This document shows, one piece after another, positions 35,193-43,774 of a stretch of 64,000 bases of DNA. Source of the DNA: DATFDN01 sp963767645 (GTDB lineage: Bacteria > Pseudomonadota > Alphaproteobacteria > Acetobacterales > Acetobacteraceae); the NCBI GenBank assembly GCA_963767645.1, contig CAVYEW010000018.1, positions 310,001 to 374,000 on the forward strand, read 5' to 3'. Under the pieces are notes generated by a model, which saw only the letters and a program-made list of their open reading frames with translations, was not told the origin of the DNA and searched no databases. The translations under genes and the position numbers were made by a program. The stretch's first letter is position 1, and every line of letters begins with the position of its first letter.

Positions 35193-36443
35193 ATGAAGTC
35201 GATGTGGTTCCACTTGATGCCATATACCGAGCTGCCGGACGACTTCAAGCAGAAGCACCCCTCGGTCTGGGTGGATATCCACTCCTCGCTGTTCGATCCG
35301 AAACGTGCTCATCACATGTACAACGACTTCATGGATGAGCTTGAGTACGCCGCCGAGTGCGGGTTCGACGCGATCTGCGTGAACGAGCACCACTCGAACG
35401 GCTACGGCCTGATGCCGTCCCCGAACCTGATCGCCTCGACGCTCGCCCGTCGCACCGTGGACACCACCATCTGCGTCATGGGCAATTCGATCGCGCTCTA
35501 CAACCCACCGACCCGCGTCGCGGAAGAATTCGCGATGCTAGACGTGATCTCCGGCGGGCGGCTGATCGCCGGCTTCCCGGTCGGCACGCCGATGGACGAC
35601 TGCTACGCCTATGGGCAGAACCCGAGCCTGCTCCGCCCGCGCTATTACGAGGCGCACGATCTGATCATCCGCGCCTGGACCGAGAAGGACACGTTCGCCT
35701 TCAACGGCCGCTACAACCAGCAGCGCTACGTCAATATCTGGCCGCGTCCCATCCAGCGCCCGCACCCGCCGATCTGGATCCCCGGCGGCGGTTCGGTCGA
35801 GACATGGCAATGGTGCGCCGAGAAAGACTATGTCTATTCCTACCTGTCCTATTACGGCCATAAGGCCGGCAAGGCGACCATGGACGGGTTCTGGGCGGAG
35901 ATGGACCGTCTCGGCAAGGACCGCAACCCATACCGCGCCGGCTTCGCGCAGACCGTCTGCGTCGCGGAAAGCCGCCAGCAGGCGATCGATCTCTATACCG
36001 AGTCTGCCGAGTATTTCTTCGGCCGCTGCCTGCATATCGACCCGCGCTTCGCGCTGCCGCCCGGCTACACCACCGAAGCCACCATCCGCGCCGGCCTGCA
36101 AAGCCAGGTGGGCCGCGCCTCCCTGGCCGCAATCCAGCGGCCGCAGGGGATGGAGGAGCTTGTCGCGGCCGGCTATATCGTCATCGGATCGCCCGACGAG
36201 GTGGTGGAGCAACTGCACGAACTGGCGCGCAACCTGAACGTCGGCCACCTGATGCTGCTGCTGCAGTTCGGCAACATGAACAAGGAGCTGACCAAGTACA
36301 ACACCCGCATCTACGCCGAGCGCGTCAAGCCGAAGATCGATGCCATCTTCTCCCAGTGGGAGGATCGTTGGTGGCCGAAACCGATGGCACGCGAGGAGCG
36401 GGCGGAGCTCTCGGCCTTTTCGCCGCGTCTCGCCGCGGAATAG
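35193..36443 (+). CDS. Luciferase-like (LLM class) flavin-dependent oxidoreductase
   Basis: A 416-residue luciferase-family TIM barrel, longer than the F420-type members. It begins MKSMWFHLMPYTELPDDF, and VNEHHSNGYGLMPSPNLIAS is the diagnostic substrate-pocket stretch of the large LLM oxidoreductases. IALYNPPTRVAEEFAMLDVI and SGGRLIAGFPVGTP follow. ATG at 35193 has GAGGG upstream. Relatives are FMN-dependent monooxygenases acting on small organics. The gene stands alone and converges on the receiver gene. Confidence 0.9.
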   Translation: MKSMWFHLMPYTELPDDFKQKHPSVWVDIHSSLFDPKRAHHMYNDFMDELEYAAECGFDAICVNEHHSNGYGLMPSPNLIASTLARRTVDTTICVMGNSIALYNPPTRVAEEFAMLDVISGGRLIAGFPVGTPMDDCYAYGQNPSLLRPRYYEAHDLIIRAWTEKDTFAFNGRYNQQRYVNIWPRPIQRPHPPIWIPGGGSVETWQWCAEKDYVYSYLSYYGHKAGKATMDGFWAEMDRLGKDRNPYRAGFAQTVCVAESRQQAIDLYTESAEYFFGRCLHIDPRFALPPGYTTEATIRAGLQSQVGRASLAAIQRPQGMEELVAAGYIVIGSPDEVVEQLHELARNLNVGHLMLLLQFGNMNKELTKYNTRIYAERVKPKIDAIFSQWEDRWWPKPMAREERAELSAFSPRLAAE

Positions 36444-36469
36444 CCCGTCATTCCCGCTGGCGCGTCCCT

Positions 36470-36985
36470 TTAAGCCACGCCGCGCGCCTCCTTGAAGGCC
36501 GCGTGAACCCGTGCGAGTTCGATCGGCTTGGCGAGCAGGTCGTCGAAGCCGGAATCGATGGCCCGTCCGCGGTCCTCCGCCCGGCAGCGTCCCGAGATTG
36601 CAACCAGGCGCAATCCCCGCAAGCCCGGATCGGCACGGCAGGCGCGGGCGAAGCCGTACCCGTCCAGGGAACCGGGGAGGGTCAGGTCGCACAGCACCAT
36701 GTGCGGCGGCTCCGCGCGTGCGCGTGCCAGTCCCGCTGCGGCCTCATGGACCACCGCAACGCGAAAACCCTCCAGCTCCAGCAACTCCGCCAGGGTCTCG
36801 GCGACGCGCGGATTATCCTCAATGAGCAGTATCCGGGAACGCTCGGCCTCGGCGGAAGCGGGGCAGGGCTGACCATCTCCGACGCGCATCGGCATCCTCT
36901 CGCTCATCCTACCGGCCGGAACACTCTCAGGCCGGGTCGGAAACGTTACGTTAGGCGGATGCCGATCGACCGGCAAGGATTTCAT
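36470..36985 (-). CDS. Receiver-only response regulator
   Basis: A protein of up to 171 residues. The recognised part is a single CheY-like receiver (from about residue 50). It has the acidic pair in LLIEDNPRV, the phosphoacceptor Asp in VLCDLTLPG, the Ser switch in LVAISGRC and the Lys in DLLAKPIEL. There is no output domain. The first ~45 residues are not conserved-looking, so a start at one of the internal Met codons near 36908-36900 is quite possible. It is divergent from an ECF sigma gene, with which it might work, but no kinase is nearby. Confidence 0.82.
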   Translation of the reverse strand: MKSLPVDRHPPNVTFPTRPESVPAGRMSERMPMRVGDGQPCPASAEAERSRILLIEDNPRVAETLAELLELEGFRVAVVHEAAAGLARARAEPPHMVLCDLTLPGSLDGYGFARACRADPGLRGLRLVAISGRCRAEDRGRAIDSGFDDLLAKPIELARVHAAFKEARGVA

Positions 36986-37173
36986 TCACGCGCGGGTGAG
37001 AGTGCAAGAAGGGGGTCAGGGGCCGTCATCAAGGAGCAGAGGATAGCTCCTGACGATTCGTGATCGGCCCGGTTTCCCCCTCGGTTCAAGCTCGTGTCAT
37101 TTGTCCTTGCGAGCGATCACTTTACAACACAACTCCTCCCGCAGACGCGATATTCGCGCAAGGAGTGCCGATC

Positions 37174-37695
37174 GTGCCGCAAGAATTCAACGACCTGCTG
37201 ATCTCCTTTCTTCCTAAGATGCGCGTATGGGCTCTTGCCCTGACCCGCAACCGGGCCGCCGCCGACGACCTTACGCAGGACGTTGCCGCCAAGGCCCTGC
37301 TCGCTCAGGACTGCTTCATGCCGGGGACCAACTTCTCCGCCTGGGTTCACCGGATCATGATCAACCACTTCATCAGTAGCGTGCGCAACAAGCGCGAGTT
37401 CACCGACATGGACAACATGCCGGAACTGCCGGTCGCGGCCGCGCACGAAGACCGGACGGCGTTGCGGGAGCTGTCCTGGGCTGTCACCCGCCTGCCCCCC
37501 GATCAGCGCGAGGCGCTGTTCATGATTGCGGTGCAGGAAATCCCCTACGAGACCGCGGCCGAGCGAACCGGCTGTGCGATCGGGACCCTGAAGAGTTGCG
37601 TGCATCGCGCGCGGCTGCAGCTACGCGCCTACATGATGGGCGAAGGCCACCACCTGGCCCAGCCGTCACCCCCTCAGATGAACATCGCAGCATAG
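37174..37695 (+). CDS. ECF-type RNA polymerase sigma factor
   Basis: A sigma factor of about 173 residues with region 2 (ALALTRNRAAADDLTQDVAAKAL, DNFSAWVHRIM-like helix) and region 4 (LPPDQREALFMIAVQEIPYE, then ERTGCAIGTLKSCVHRARLQL). The GTG at 37174 has AAGGAG eight bases upstream and matches the family length; longer starts lack support. It resembles small alphaproteobacterial stress sigma factors of the EcfG-like group, but no NepR- or PhyR-like gene is adjacent. No anti-sigma gene follows; a repeat-rich gap does. Confidence 0.88.
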   Translation: MPQEFNDLLISFLPKMRVWALALTRNRAAADDLTQDVAAKALLAQDCFMPGTNFSAWVHRIMINHFISSVRNKREFTDMDNMPELPVAAAHEDRTALRELSWAVTRLPPDQREALFMIAVQEIPYETAAERTGCAIGTLKSCVHRARLQLRAYMMGEGHHLAQPSPPQMNIAA

Positions 37696-37768
37696 TCCCG
37701 CGGAAGGGAGACGAGTTTCATCCCGAACGGCTAACACTAGCGGCCCTAATTCCTGGCCTGACCTTCGT

Positions 37769-37790
37769 GATTCCCGCGCAAGCGGGAATC
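37769..37790. repeat. Hairpin GATTCCCGC-GCAA-GCGGGAATC
   Basis: A perfect 9-bp stem with a GCAA tetraloop. This is the widespread 'TTCCCGCGCAAGCGGGAA' intergenic repeat type of Gram-negative genomes. It lies in the 343-base gene-free stretch 37696-38038, which otherwise holds only repeat copy 5 and no credible gene. It may serve as a terminator for the sigma factor gene. Confidence 0.75.
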
Positions 37791-37920
37791 CAGGGTACCG
37801 CACGGAACTTTCTCACAATACCCTGATGCAAGCTTTCTGCGGGCATGACGGGAGGGGTAGGGATATAGGGCTGCTGGTACCGCATTCCCGTCTTTAGTGT
37901 TGTGTCGACGCGCCGTTTCA

Positions 37921-38004
37921 CCCCTCCCCTATCTCCTCCCGCAAGCGGAAGGGGACGTGGTAGGCGACTCCCCCTGCCCTTGCGGGAGGGGGCCGGGGGG
38001 AGGG
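37921..38004. repeat. GC-rich palindromic repeat, copy 5
   Basis: An inverted repeat of about 84 bp, slightly degraded (left arm CTCCTCCCGCAAGCGGAAGG-like, right arm CCCTTGCGGGAGGGGGCC). It lies between the convergent sigma factor and soeC genes. Confidence 0.8.
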
Positions 38005-38038
38005 ATACGCCGGCGGTTCCAGTCTGAGTGAAACGGCT

Positions 38039-38986
38039 CTAGTCAGGCCGCCCGTAATACAGCGTCACCGTGTGCGTTGCCTGGGCAAAGAACAGCCACC
38101 GTTCGATATAGAGCCCGAGCAGCATGCACCATGCGGCGAGTGGCAGCATGACCTTGGCGGCAGTCCCGGCCAGCGCTGCGCCGATCGCGAGCAACACTGC
38201 CGGCGCCGCGAAGCCGAGCGCCATCGCGATGCGCCGCAATTTGCCTGCGTGCTTGCGGGCGATGCGGAACCCCATCTCGCGCAACAGATAGTTCTCCTCG
38301 CTATTGGGCGCCTCCAGCATCCGCACCGGGCCGAGCCAGCCGAGTCCGGTCGCGCTCTCGATCGTGCTGGCCGGGTGAGCGCGATCGATGAAGCGCCAAT
38401 AGGCGTGCTTGCCCAGCAGCCCAGCGACACAGCCGAGCACGGCAAGGCCGGCCGCGATCCGCGCCGGGCGCGCCTCCCAAAACACCGCCGCCGCCGCCAG
38501 GCAGGCGGCGCCGCTGGCAGCGGACAGCAGCAAGTAGTTGGGCAGAACGAAGCCGTTATGCCATTGCCGGACCGGCTGAAGGGAGCGGTAGATCATGGCC
38601 GTGCAGACCACCACGGCGCAGCCTGCCAGCGCGCCGATCAGGCCGAAGGCGCGGGTCAGCGGCATGAACGGGCCGGCTTGCAGCCAGGCAATGGCGAAGC
38701 CCGCCGCCGGGAGATAGGCGAGCAGCGCGGCAATGCCCTCGCGCGACAACCATGAGCTGCGCCATTGCGAGATCGCCCGCCAGGCACGCTCCGGCCGGCC
38801 CAGATGCGCGGTTGAGGCGAGCAGTCCGGCGCTTGCCAGCAACATCGCCACGATGGTTGCGGCCGGGCCGAACCAGCGCCTGTCCGGCAGCGCCGCGGCG
38901 GCGTCCAGCACGCCTAGCCAGAACAGCATCCCGTACCCCGCACCGGAGACCGTCGTGAAGAAGATGACCGGCAGCGCGGGCTTCAT
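38039..38986 (-). CDS. soeC: Membrane anchor subunit of molybdenum oxidoreductase (DmsC/SoeC-like)
   Basis: A 315-residue integral membrane protein with about eight hydrophobic segments. It starts KPALPVIFFTTVSGAGYGMLF, the typical DmsC/SoeC entrance. It would anchor the two catalytic subunits to the inner membrane and exchange electrons with the quinone pool. The ATG at 38986 overlaps the stop of the iron-sulfur subunit gene by four bases. The tail HTVTLYYGRPD is common to SoeC-like anchors as far as I recall. Homology to sulfite-oxidising SoeC versus other DMSO-reductase-type anchors is judged from the catalytic subunit. Confidence 0.78.
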   Translation of the reverse strand: MKPALPVIFFTTVSGAGYGMLFWLGVLDAAAALPDRRWFGPAATIVAMLLASAGLLASTAHLGRPERAWRAISQWRSSWLSREGIAALLAYLPAAGFAIAWLQAGPFMPLTRAFGLIGALAGCAVVVCTAMIYRSLQPVRQWHNGFVLPNYLLLSAASGAACLAAAAVFWEARPARIAAGLAVLGCVAGLLGKHAYWRFIDRAHPASTIESATGLGWLGPVRMLEAPNSEENYLLREMGFRIARKHAGKLRRIAMALGFAAPAVLLAIGAALAGTAAKVMLPLAAWCMLLGLYIERWLFFAQATHTVTLYYGRPD

Positions 38987-39723
38987 CGGCTCAGCACGCG
39001 GTCGATCCAGCGCAGGACACCGCCTCCGGCGCCGGCCGGCGCCGGCTCCTCGGTCGTGCCAGCGGCGGCGGCAACCGGGCGCCTGCGGGGCGGCAGATAC
39101 TTGTTGACGGGCTTGTAGCCGGTCTCCGGCATCAGATCGTAGCCGCCACGCTCGGCGACCAGCCGCGACACCGCGCTGTCGGGATCGCCCAGATCGCCGA
39201 AATGCCGCGCGCTGGCCGGGCAAGTCGCGACACAGGCCGGCACGCGCGCCGCTTCGGGAAGGTTCTCGTTGTAGATCCGGTCGATGCAGAGCGTGCATTT
39301 CTTCATCACGCCCTGATCCTCGTCCAGCTCGCGCGCGCCGTATGGACAGGCCCAGGCGCAGAGTTGGCAGCCGATGCAGATTTCCGCGTTGACCAGCACG
39401 ATGCCGTCCTCGGCACGCTTGTAGCTGGCCCCGGTCGGACAGACGCTCACGCATTCCGGCTGCTCGCAATGCAGGCAGGAGCGCGGGAAATGCACCGTGC
39501 GGCTGTCCGGCCCGGTCCCCGCCTCATAGGTGTGGACGCGGTTCAGCCACACGCCTTGCGGTTTCTTCTGATAGGGGTCGAAATCGGTGAGCGGCCCGGG
39601 ATGGCCGGAGGTGTTCCACTCCTTGCAGTTCACCGCGCAGGCATGGCAGCCGACGCAGGTGTCGAGGTCGATGACCAGGCCAAGCTTCTTCTGCCCCGGT
39701 TGCGGCGCCGGAATGCTTGTCAT
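38983..39723 (-). CDS. soeB: Iron-sulfur subunit of molybdenum oxidoreductase (DmsB/SoeB-like)
   Basis: A 246-residue electron-transfer protein with four [4Fe-4S] clusters, read from CVGCHACAVNCKEW (~20-33), CLHCEQPECVSVCPTGA, CIGCQLCAWACPYGA and the CTLCIDRI plus CVATCPASA pair. It has no signal peptide, so it probably works on the cytoplasmic side with its partner. The C-terminal ~35 residues are Pro/Ala/Gly-rich. It starts one base after the catalytic subunit stop and overlaps the anchor gene, so all three are translated together. Confidence 0.85.
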   Translation of the reverse strand: MTSIPAPQPGQKKLGLVIDLDTCVGCHACAVNCKEWNTSGHPGPLTDFDPYQKKPQGVWLNRVHTYEAGTGPDSRTVHFPRSCLHCEQPECVSVCPTGASYKRAEDGIVLVNAEICIGCQLCAWACPYGARELDEDQGVMKKCTLCIDRIYNENLPEAARVPACVATCPASARHFGDLGDPDSAVSRLVAERGGYDLMPETGYKPVNKYLPPRRRPVAAAAGTTEEPAPAGAGGGVLRWIDRVLSR

Positions 39724-39724
39724 C

Positions 39725-42619
39725 TCACCTTCCTCCGCCGGTCATGGGTGCGCCGTAGCGCAGGATGCGGGGACGCCCGCCAAGTCCCGCCTGACGGCGC
39801 AGCGCCGCGGGCTGGGGCTCGGTCTGTTCGGCTCCTGCCGCCTTTTCGACGCGCACGCGCAGATCATACCATGCCGCCTGCCCGGTGACGGGGTCGGCAT
39901 TGGCCTGCCGCGCACCCATCCGCTCCGTGTTGTCCTGATCCGGCAGGAACTCCGCGATTACATGGTTCAGCAGGAAGCCCTGGCGTGCCTCAGGCGCATC
40001 GGGCGCGAGATTCCAGGCGCCGGCGCGCTTGCCGATGGCGTTCCAGGTCCAGACCGTGTCGGGATTGACGCCTTCCATCAGTTTCACTTGCACCTTCACC
40101 CGCCCGGTCCGGCTGATGACCCAGGCCCAGTCCTCGTCGGCGAGCCCGAGTGCCGCGCCCGTGCGCCGGTTCATGAACAGCCGGTTGCGGCTGTAGATCT
40201 GGCGCAGCCAAGCGTTCTGCGAGTGCCAGGAATGATACATCGCCGGCGGCCGCTGCGTGATGGCGTGCAGCGGATAGGCGGACTGCTCGATCAGCGCCTG
40301 CTCCATCGGCGGATACCAGATCGGCAGCGGGTCGAAATACCGTCGGATGCGGGAACGCAGTCGGTCGGGCGGCTGCACCCTGCCGTGGCCCTCGGCGGCG
40401 AGCCGGAATTTCTGCAATGGCTCGCTATAGAGCTGGAGCACGATCTGGGCAGTGGAATCCGCCAACCCCATGCGCTTTGCCTGCTCGCGATAGGCGGCGT
40501 TGGCGTGCTTGTAATAGTGCTGCTCCGGCGGCAGGTGATACGACCAGAAGCAGCCATTCGCGACATAGGCTTCGAGCTGGCGCGGATTGGGCGCGCCGAC
40601 GCCCGCTTCGTTCCCGTCTGGTCCGCGAAAGCCGGCCAGCGGGCCAATGCCTGGCTGCCGCTGATGATTGACGATGTAATCGGCGTAGTCGCGGTAGGCG
40701 GCGCCGCCGTCCTCGTCGACGAAGCCCGGCAGCCCTAGGCGCACGCCAAGGTCGATCAGCACATCCTGGAACGGCCGCACGTCGCGGTCCGGGACCAGGA
40801 CCGGCTGGCGGATCGCGTCAGCCGGCCCCTCCGCGCTGCCGATAGGGCGATCCAGCAGCGAGATGGCGTCCCATCGTTCGAGATAAGTGGTGTCGGGCAG
40901 CACGAGGTCGGCGTAGGCGACCATCTCGGAGGCGAACGCGTCCGAGTATATCACGTGCGGAATACGGTATTGCCCGGTCGCGGCGTCCCGATCGGCCAGC
41001 ATCCGCGCGGCCTCTCCGGGGTTCATCGCGGAGTTCCACGCCATGTTCGCCATGTACAGGAACAGGACGTCGATCGGGTATGGATCGCCGGCATGGGCGT
41101 TGGCGATCAGCGTATGCATCATCCCGTGCGCGGCCAGCGGCGCATCCCAGGAGAAGGCCTTGTCGATGCGGATCGGGGTGCCGTCATCCTCGACCAGCAG
41201 ATCCTCGGGGCCGCGCGGGTTGCCGAGCGCCATGCCCGACAGCATGGCAAGCTGCTTCGCGCCCTTGCCCACCGGCGGAGGGCCGGGCGGAATCGAGCGC
41301 GGGTAGGGCGATTTGTAGCGCCATGATCCGGGCGTATCGACCGCGCCCAGCAGCATCTGCAGCAGGTGGATGGCGCGGCAGGTGTGAAATCCGTTGGAAT
41401 GGGCCGAGATGCCGCGCATGGCGTGCATCGACACCGGCCGTCCCAGCATCGTCTCGTGCCGCCGACCGGCCGTGTCGGTCCAGGGCTGGTCGAGCGTGAT
41501 CGCCTGGTCGAAGGCGACCTCGGCGAGTTCGCGCGCGATACGGCGGATCGTGGCGGCCGGCACGCCGCAGCGATCAGCAATCGCGTCAGGCGCGTATCGG
41601 CCGTCCAGGTAGCGCTCGGCAAGCAGATGAAACACCGGGAGCGCCCGCCGTCCGTCCGCCAGTTGCGCCTCGCCCACGATGCGCGGCTGCATCCCCGCCG
41701 TGCCGGCGTCGATCGGGGCGCCCTGCACGCGGTCCCAGGCCAGCGGGCGACCCTCGGCATCGCGCGCGAACAGCCCGTCGTCCGGCGCTCCAGGGTCCTG
41801 GATCACCAGCCAGGCCGCGTTGGTGTAGCGGGCGAGGAAGTCGAGATCGACGCGATCGGCCGTCAGCAGCTCGTGGATCAGCGCCATCACGAACAGCCCG
41901 TCGGTGCCGGGACGGATGCCGATCCATTCGTCGGCGACCGCCGAGTAGCCGGTCTTGACCGGGTTGACCGAGACGAACTTGGCCCCGCGCTGCTTCAGCT
42001 TCGCCAGCCCCAGCTTGATCGGGTTGGAATCATGGTCCTCCGCGACCCCGAACATCAGCAGGTAGCGGGTGCGGTCCCAGTCCGGGTCGCCGAACTCCCA
42101 GAAGCTGCCGCCGAGCGTATAGAGGCCGGCGGTCGCCATGTTGACCGAGCAGAAGCCCCCGTGGGCGGCGAAGTTCGGCGTGCCGAACTGCTTGGCCCAC
42201 CAGCCGGTGAAGCTCTGGCTCTGGTCGCGCCCGGTGAAGAAGGCGAGACGCTTGGGATCGGTGGCGCGCACCTGGCCGAGCCAGTCGGATGCGACGGCGA
42301 GCGCCTCGTCCCATTCGATTTCTCGGAATGCTCCCGCGCCGCGCGGGCCGACGCGCAGCAGCGGCTTGGTGAGCCTGCCCGGCGAATACTGGTTCATGAT
42401 GCCGGCGGAGCCCTTGCCGCACAACACGCCGTGATTTACCGGGTGGTCGGGGTTGCCCTCGATGTAGCGGATGCGTCCGTCCTTGAGGTGGACGTTGATG
42501 CCGCACCGGCAGGCGCACATGTAGCAGGTGGTGGTCCGCACCGTGTCGCTGATAGCGGGCGAGGTGTCGATCAGTTCCTTGGGCGAAGTGAAGCCTTCGG
42601 TCCGCCTTGACGGCGCCAT
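39725..42619 (-). CDS. soeA: Molybdopterin oxidoreductase catalytic subunit, probable sulfite dehydrogenase SoeA
   Basis: A 964-residue member of the DMSO-reductase family. Near the N-terminus, Cys32, Cys35 and Cys39 (CYMCACRC) plus Cys67 (GVLCGKGSAG) ligate a [4Fe-4S] cluster. The block FFTGRDQSQSFTGWWAKQFG, then NFAAHGGFCSVNMATAGLY, then SFWEFGDPDWDRTRYL matches my memory of SoeA, the cytoplasmic sulfite:quinone oxidoreductase of purple sulfur bacteria and Roseobacter relatives. No Tat signal precedes the cluster motif, which agrees with a cytoplasmic SoeA. The three-gene order soeABC also fits. A tetrathionate- or polysulfide-reductase-like role cannot be ruled out. Sulfite oxidation would complement the sulfate-assimilation genes at 30.6-33.4 kb. 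Confidence 0.75.
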   Translation of the reverse strand: MAPSRRTEGFTSPKELIDTSPAISDTVRTTTCYMCACRCGINVHLKDGRIRYIEGNPDHPVNHGVLCGKGSAGIMNQYSPGRLTKPLLRVGPRGAGAFREIEWDEALAVASDWLGQVRATDPKRLAFFTGRDQSQSFTGWWAKQFGTPNFAAHGGFCSVNMATAGLYTLGGSFWEFGDPDWDRTRYLLMFGVAEDHDSNPIKLGLAKLKQRGAKFVSVNPVKTGYSAVADEWIGIRPGTDGLFVMALIHELLTADRVDLDFLARYTNAAWLVIQDPGAPDDGLFARDAEGRPLAWDRVQGAPIDAGTAGMQPRIVGEAQLADGRRALPVFHLLAERYLDGRYAPDAIADRCGVPAATIRRIARELAEVAFDQAITLDQPWTDTAGRRHETMLGRPVSMHAMRGISAHSNGFHTCRAIHLLQMLLGAVDTPGSWRYKSPYPRSIPPGPPPVGKGAKQLAMLSGMALGNPRGPEDLLVEDDGTPIRIDKAFSWDAPLAAHGMMHTLIANAHAGDPYPIDVLFLYMANMAWNSAMNPGEAARMLADRDAATGQYRIPHVIYSDAFASEMVAYADLVLPDTTYLERWDAISLLDRPIGSAEGPADAIRQPVLVPDRDVRPFQDVLIDLGVRLGLPGFVDEDGGAAYRDYADYIVNHQRQPGIGPLAGFRGPDGNEAGVGAPNPRQLEAYVANGCFWSYHLPPEQHYYKHANAAYREQAKRMGLADSTAQIVLQLYSEPLQKFRLAAEGHGRVQPPDRLRSRIRRYFDPLPIWYPPMEQALIEQSAYPLHAITQRPPAMYHSWHSQNAWLRQIYSRNRLFMNRRTGAALGLADEDWAWVISRTGRVKVQVKLMEGVNPDTVWTWNAIGKRAGAWNLAPDAPEARQGFLLNHVIAEFLPDQDNTERMGARQANADPVTGQAAWYDLRVRVEKAAGAEQTEPQPAALRRQAGLGGRPRILRYGAPMTGGGR

Positions 42620-42693
42620 TTCGTCTCCTCCAGGCGGTCGCCGGGAGGAGGTTTTTGCGCAAATGGGCGGGGGTCGGCAAGGGCTTGGTGCGG

Positions 42694-42957
42694 TTAGCGC
42701 GTCGTGCGGAAGTTCCGGCCTGCTCCGTCCGGAGCCGGAATCGGATATTGCGGGGCCGCTTGGTTTCTCTCCTGCGCCTCTCGCTCCTGCTGCGGAAGGC
42801 CGGGCACCACCTTCGATCGCGGCGCGCTGTACTCGGGGGAGCCGATAGGGGCGCCCATGGAGGTGGTGGTGCTGTTCGCGATCGCCTCGTGCCCGGCCGC
42901 GAGCGCTGTGCCAGCCTGTAGTGCGAGGAGTGAGGCCGCGAGAACGACTGACCTCAT
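42694..42957 (-). CDS. Small periplasmic protein (87 aa)
   Basis: An 87-residue protein with a good ribosome-binding site (AAGGAG, about 8 bases before ATG) and a Sec signal peptide (MRSVVLAASLLALQAGTALA, cleaved before AGHEA). The mature ~66 residues are polar and Pro/Gln/Arg-rich (VVPGLPQQEREAQERNQ), with no Cys and no recognised domain. It lies between soeA and the DUF1264 gene on the same strand with short gaps, so it may belong to the same transcript. Confidence 0.72.
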   Translation of the reverse strand: MRSVVLAASLLALQAGTALAAGHEAIANSTTTSMGAPIGSPEYSAPRSKVVPGLPQQEREAQERNQAAPQYPIPAPDGAGRNFRTTR

Positions 42958-42985
42958 TCGGAATACTCCTTCTCGGGAGAGTAGC

Positions 42986-43774
42986 TCAACGTTTCAGGTC
43001 CATCTCCTCCAACCGGGTCTGCACCGTCCGGCCGCTCTCCCAGGAATTAGCGCCCGGAACAAGGACGGGCATCGGGATGTCCGCTCGGTCCTGGCGCCTG
43101 CGCCTCCAGGAGACGCCCATCCTGCGGTCGCGGGCATCTAGCATCGCCTCGTCGATCTGGCCGTCCTGCGTGAAGCCCATCATCAGTTGCGGGATGCCAT
43201 ACGGGAAATCATCCCGATCGATCTGCCAGGTGTGGAACGTCTTGCCGTAGGTGGATACCAAGTCTTCGAAATAGGCGTGTTCCGCCATCTCCGGGATGCC
43301 CGGGGCGATCAGCTGGCCGGACTTAACTTCGTAATGGTGGCTGTGCCACAGCCGCTTCTCCTCTTCCGGCAGGCTGCGGAAGCGTTCCTCGCTGATGATG
43401 TACTCGATGCCGATCAGACGGCCGCCGGGGCGGTTCGAATCGTAGATGACGCATTGATGCATGTCGTGCGCGAGATGGGTGCAGAAATGATGCGCCTCGA
43501 CCTGCCGGCCCATGTCGTCGGCATAGAAATGGAAGCCGTTGAGGAAGGTGCTCATGGCGTCCAGCGGGTATTTGCGCTGCATGACCGACGCCGCCAGATC
43601 GAGCGCGCGGTGCTTGGCGCTGTGGCCGTGGCCGACCTCGGCCTGAGACGCCGCCTTGCGCCCGATGGCAGCGCCGACCGCCGCCGCAACCCCGGCGACA
43701 ACACCCCATCCGAACAACTCTGCCGAACCGCGGGCCGGGTACTGCGCGCGGGAGCCGTCATGCGATCGCGCCAC
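42986..43774 (-). CDS. DUF1264 / oil-body-associated-protein (OBAP) homologue
   Basis: A protein of about 262 residues. Conserved sequence runs from FLNGFHFYADDMGRQVEAHH through FCTHLAHDMHQCVIYDS, GGRLIGIEYIISEERF, LPEEEKRLWHSHHYEVKSGQ and YGKTFHTWQIDRDDFPYGIP, the DUF1264 pattern shared with plant oil-body-associated proteins. A hydrophobic stretch near the N-terminus (FGWGVVAGVAAAVGAAIG) looks like a membrane or signal anchor. Several His residues (HHFCTHLAHDMHQ) could bind metal. The biochemical role is unknown. A GTG start at 43774 is preferred because an ATG at 43810 would overlap the MFS gene by about 53 bases. Confidence 0.8.
   Translation of the reverse strand: MARSHDGSRAQYPARGSAELFGWGVVAGVAAAVGAAIGRKAASQAEVGHGHSAKHRALDLAASVMQRKYPLDAMSTFLNGFHFYADDMGRQVEAHHFCTHLAHDMHQCVIYDSNRPGGRLIGIEYIISEERFRSLPEEEKRLWHSHHYEVKSGQLIAPGIPEMAEHAYFEDLVSTYGKTFHTWQIDRDDFPYGIPQLMMGFTQDGQIDEAMLDARDRRMGVSWRRRRQDRADIPMPVLVPGANSWESGRTVQTRLEEMDLKR

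Noticed and set aside
36900..36960. EcfG-type promoter (GGAAC-N16/17-GTT) near the receiver and sigma genes
   Set aside because: GGAAC occurs at 36918-36922, but the next GTT lies too far for the spacing.
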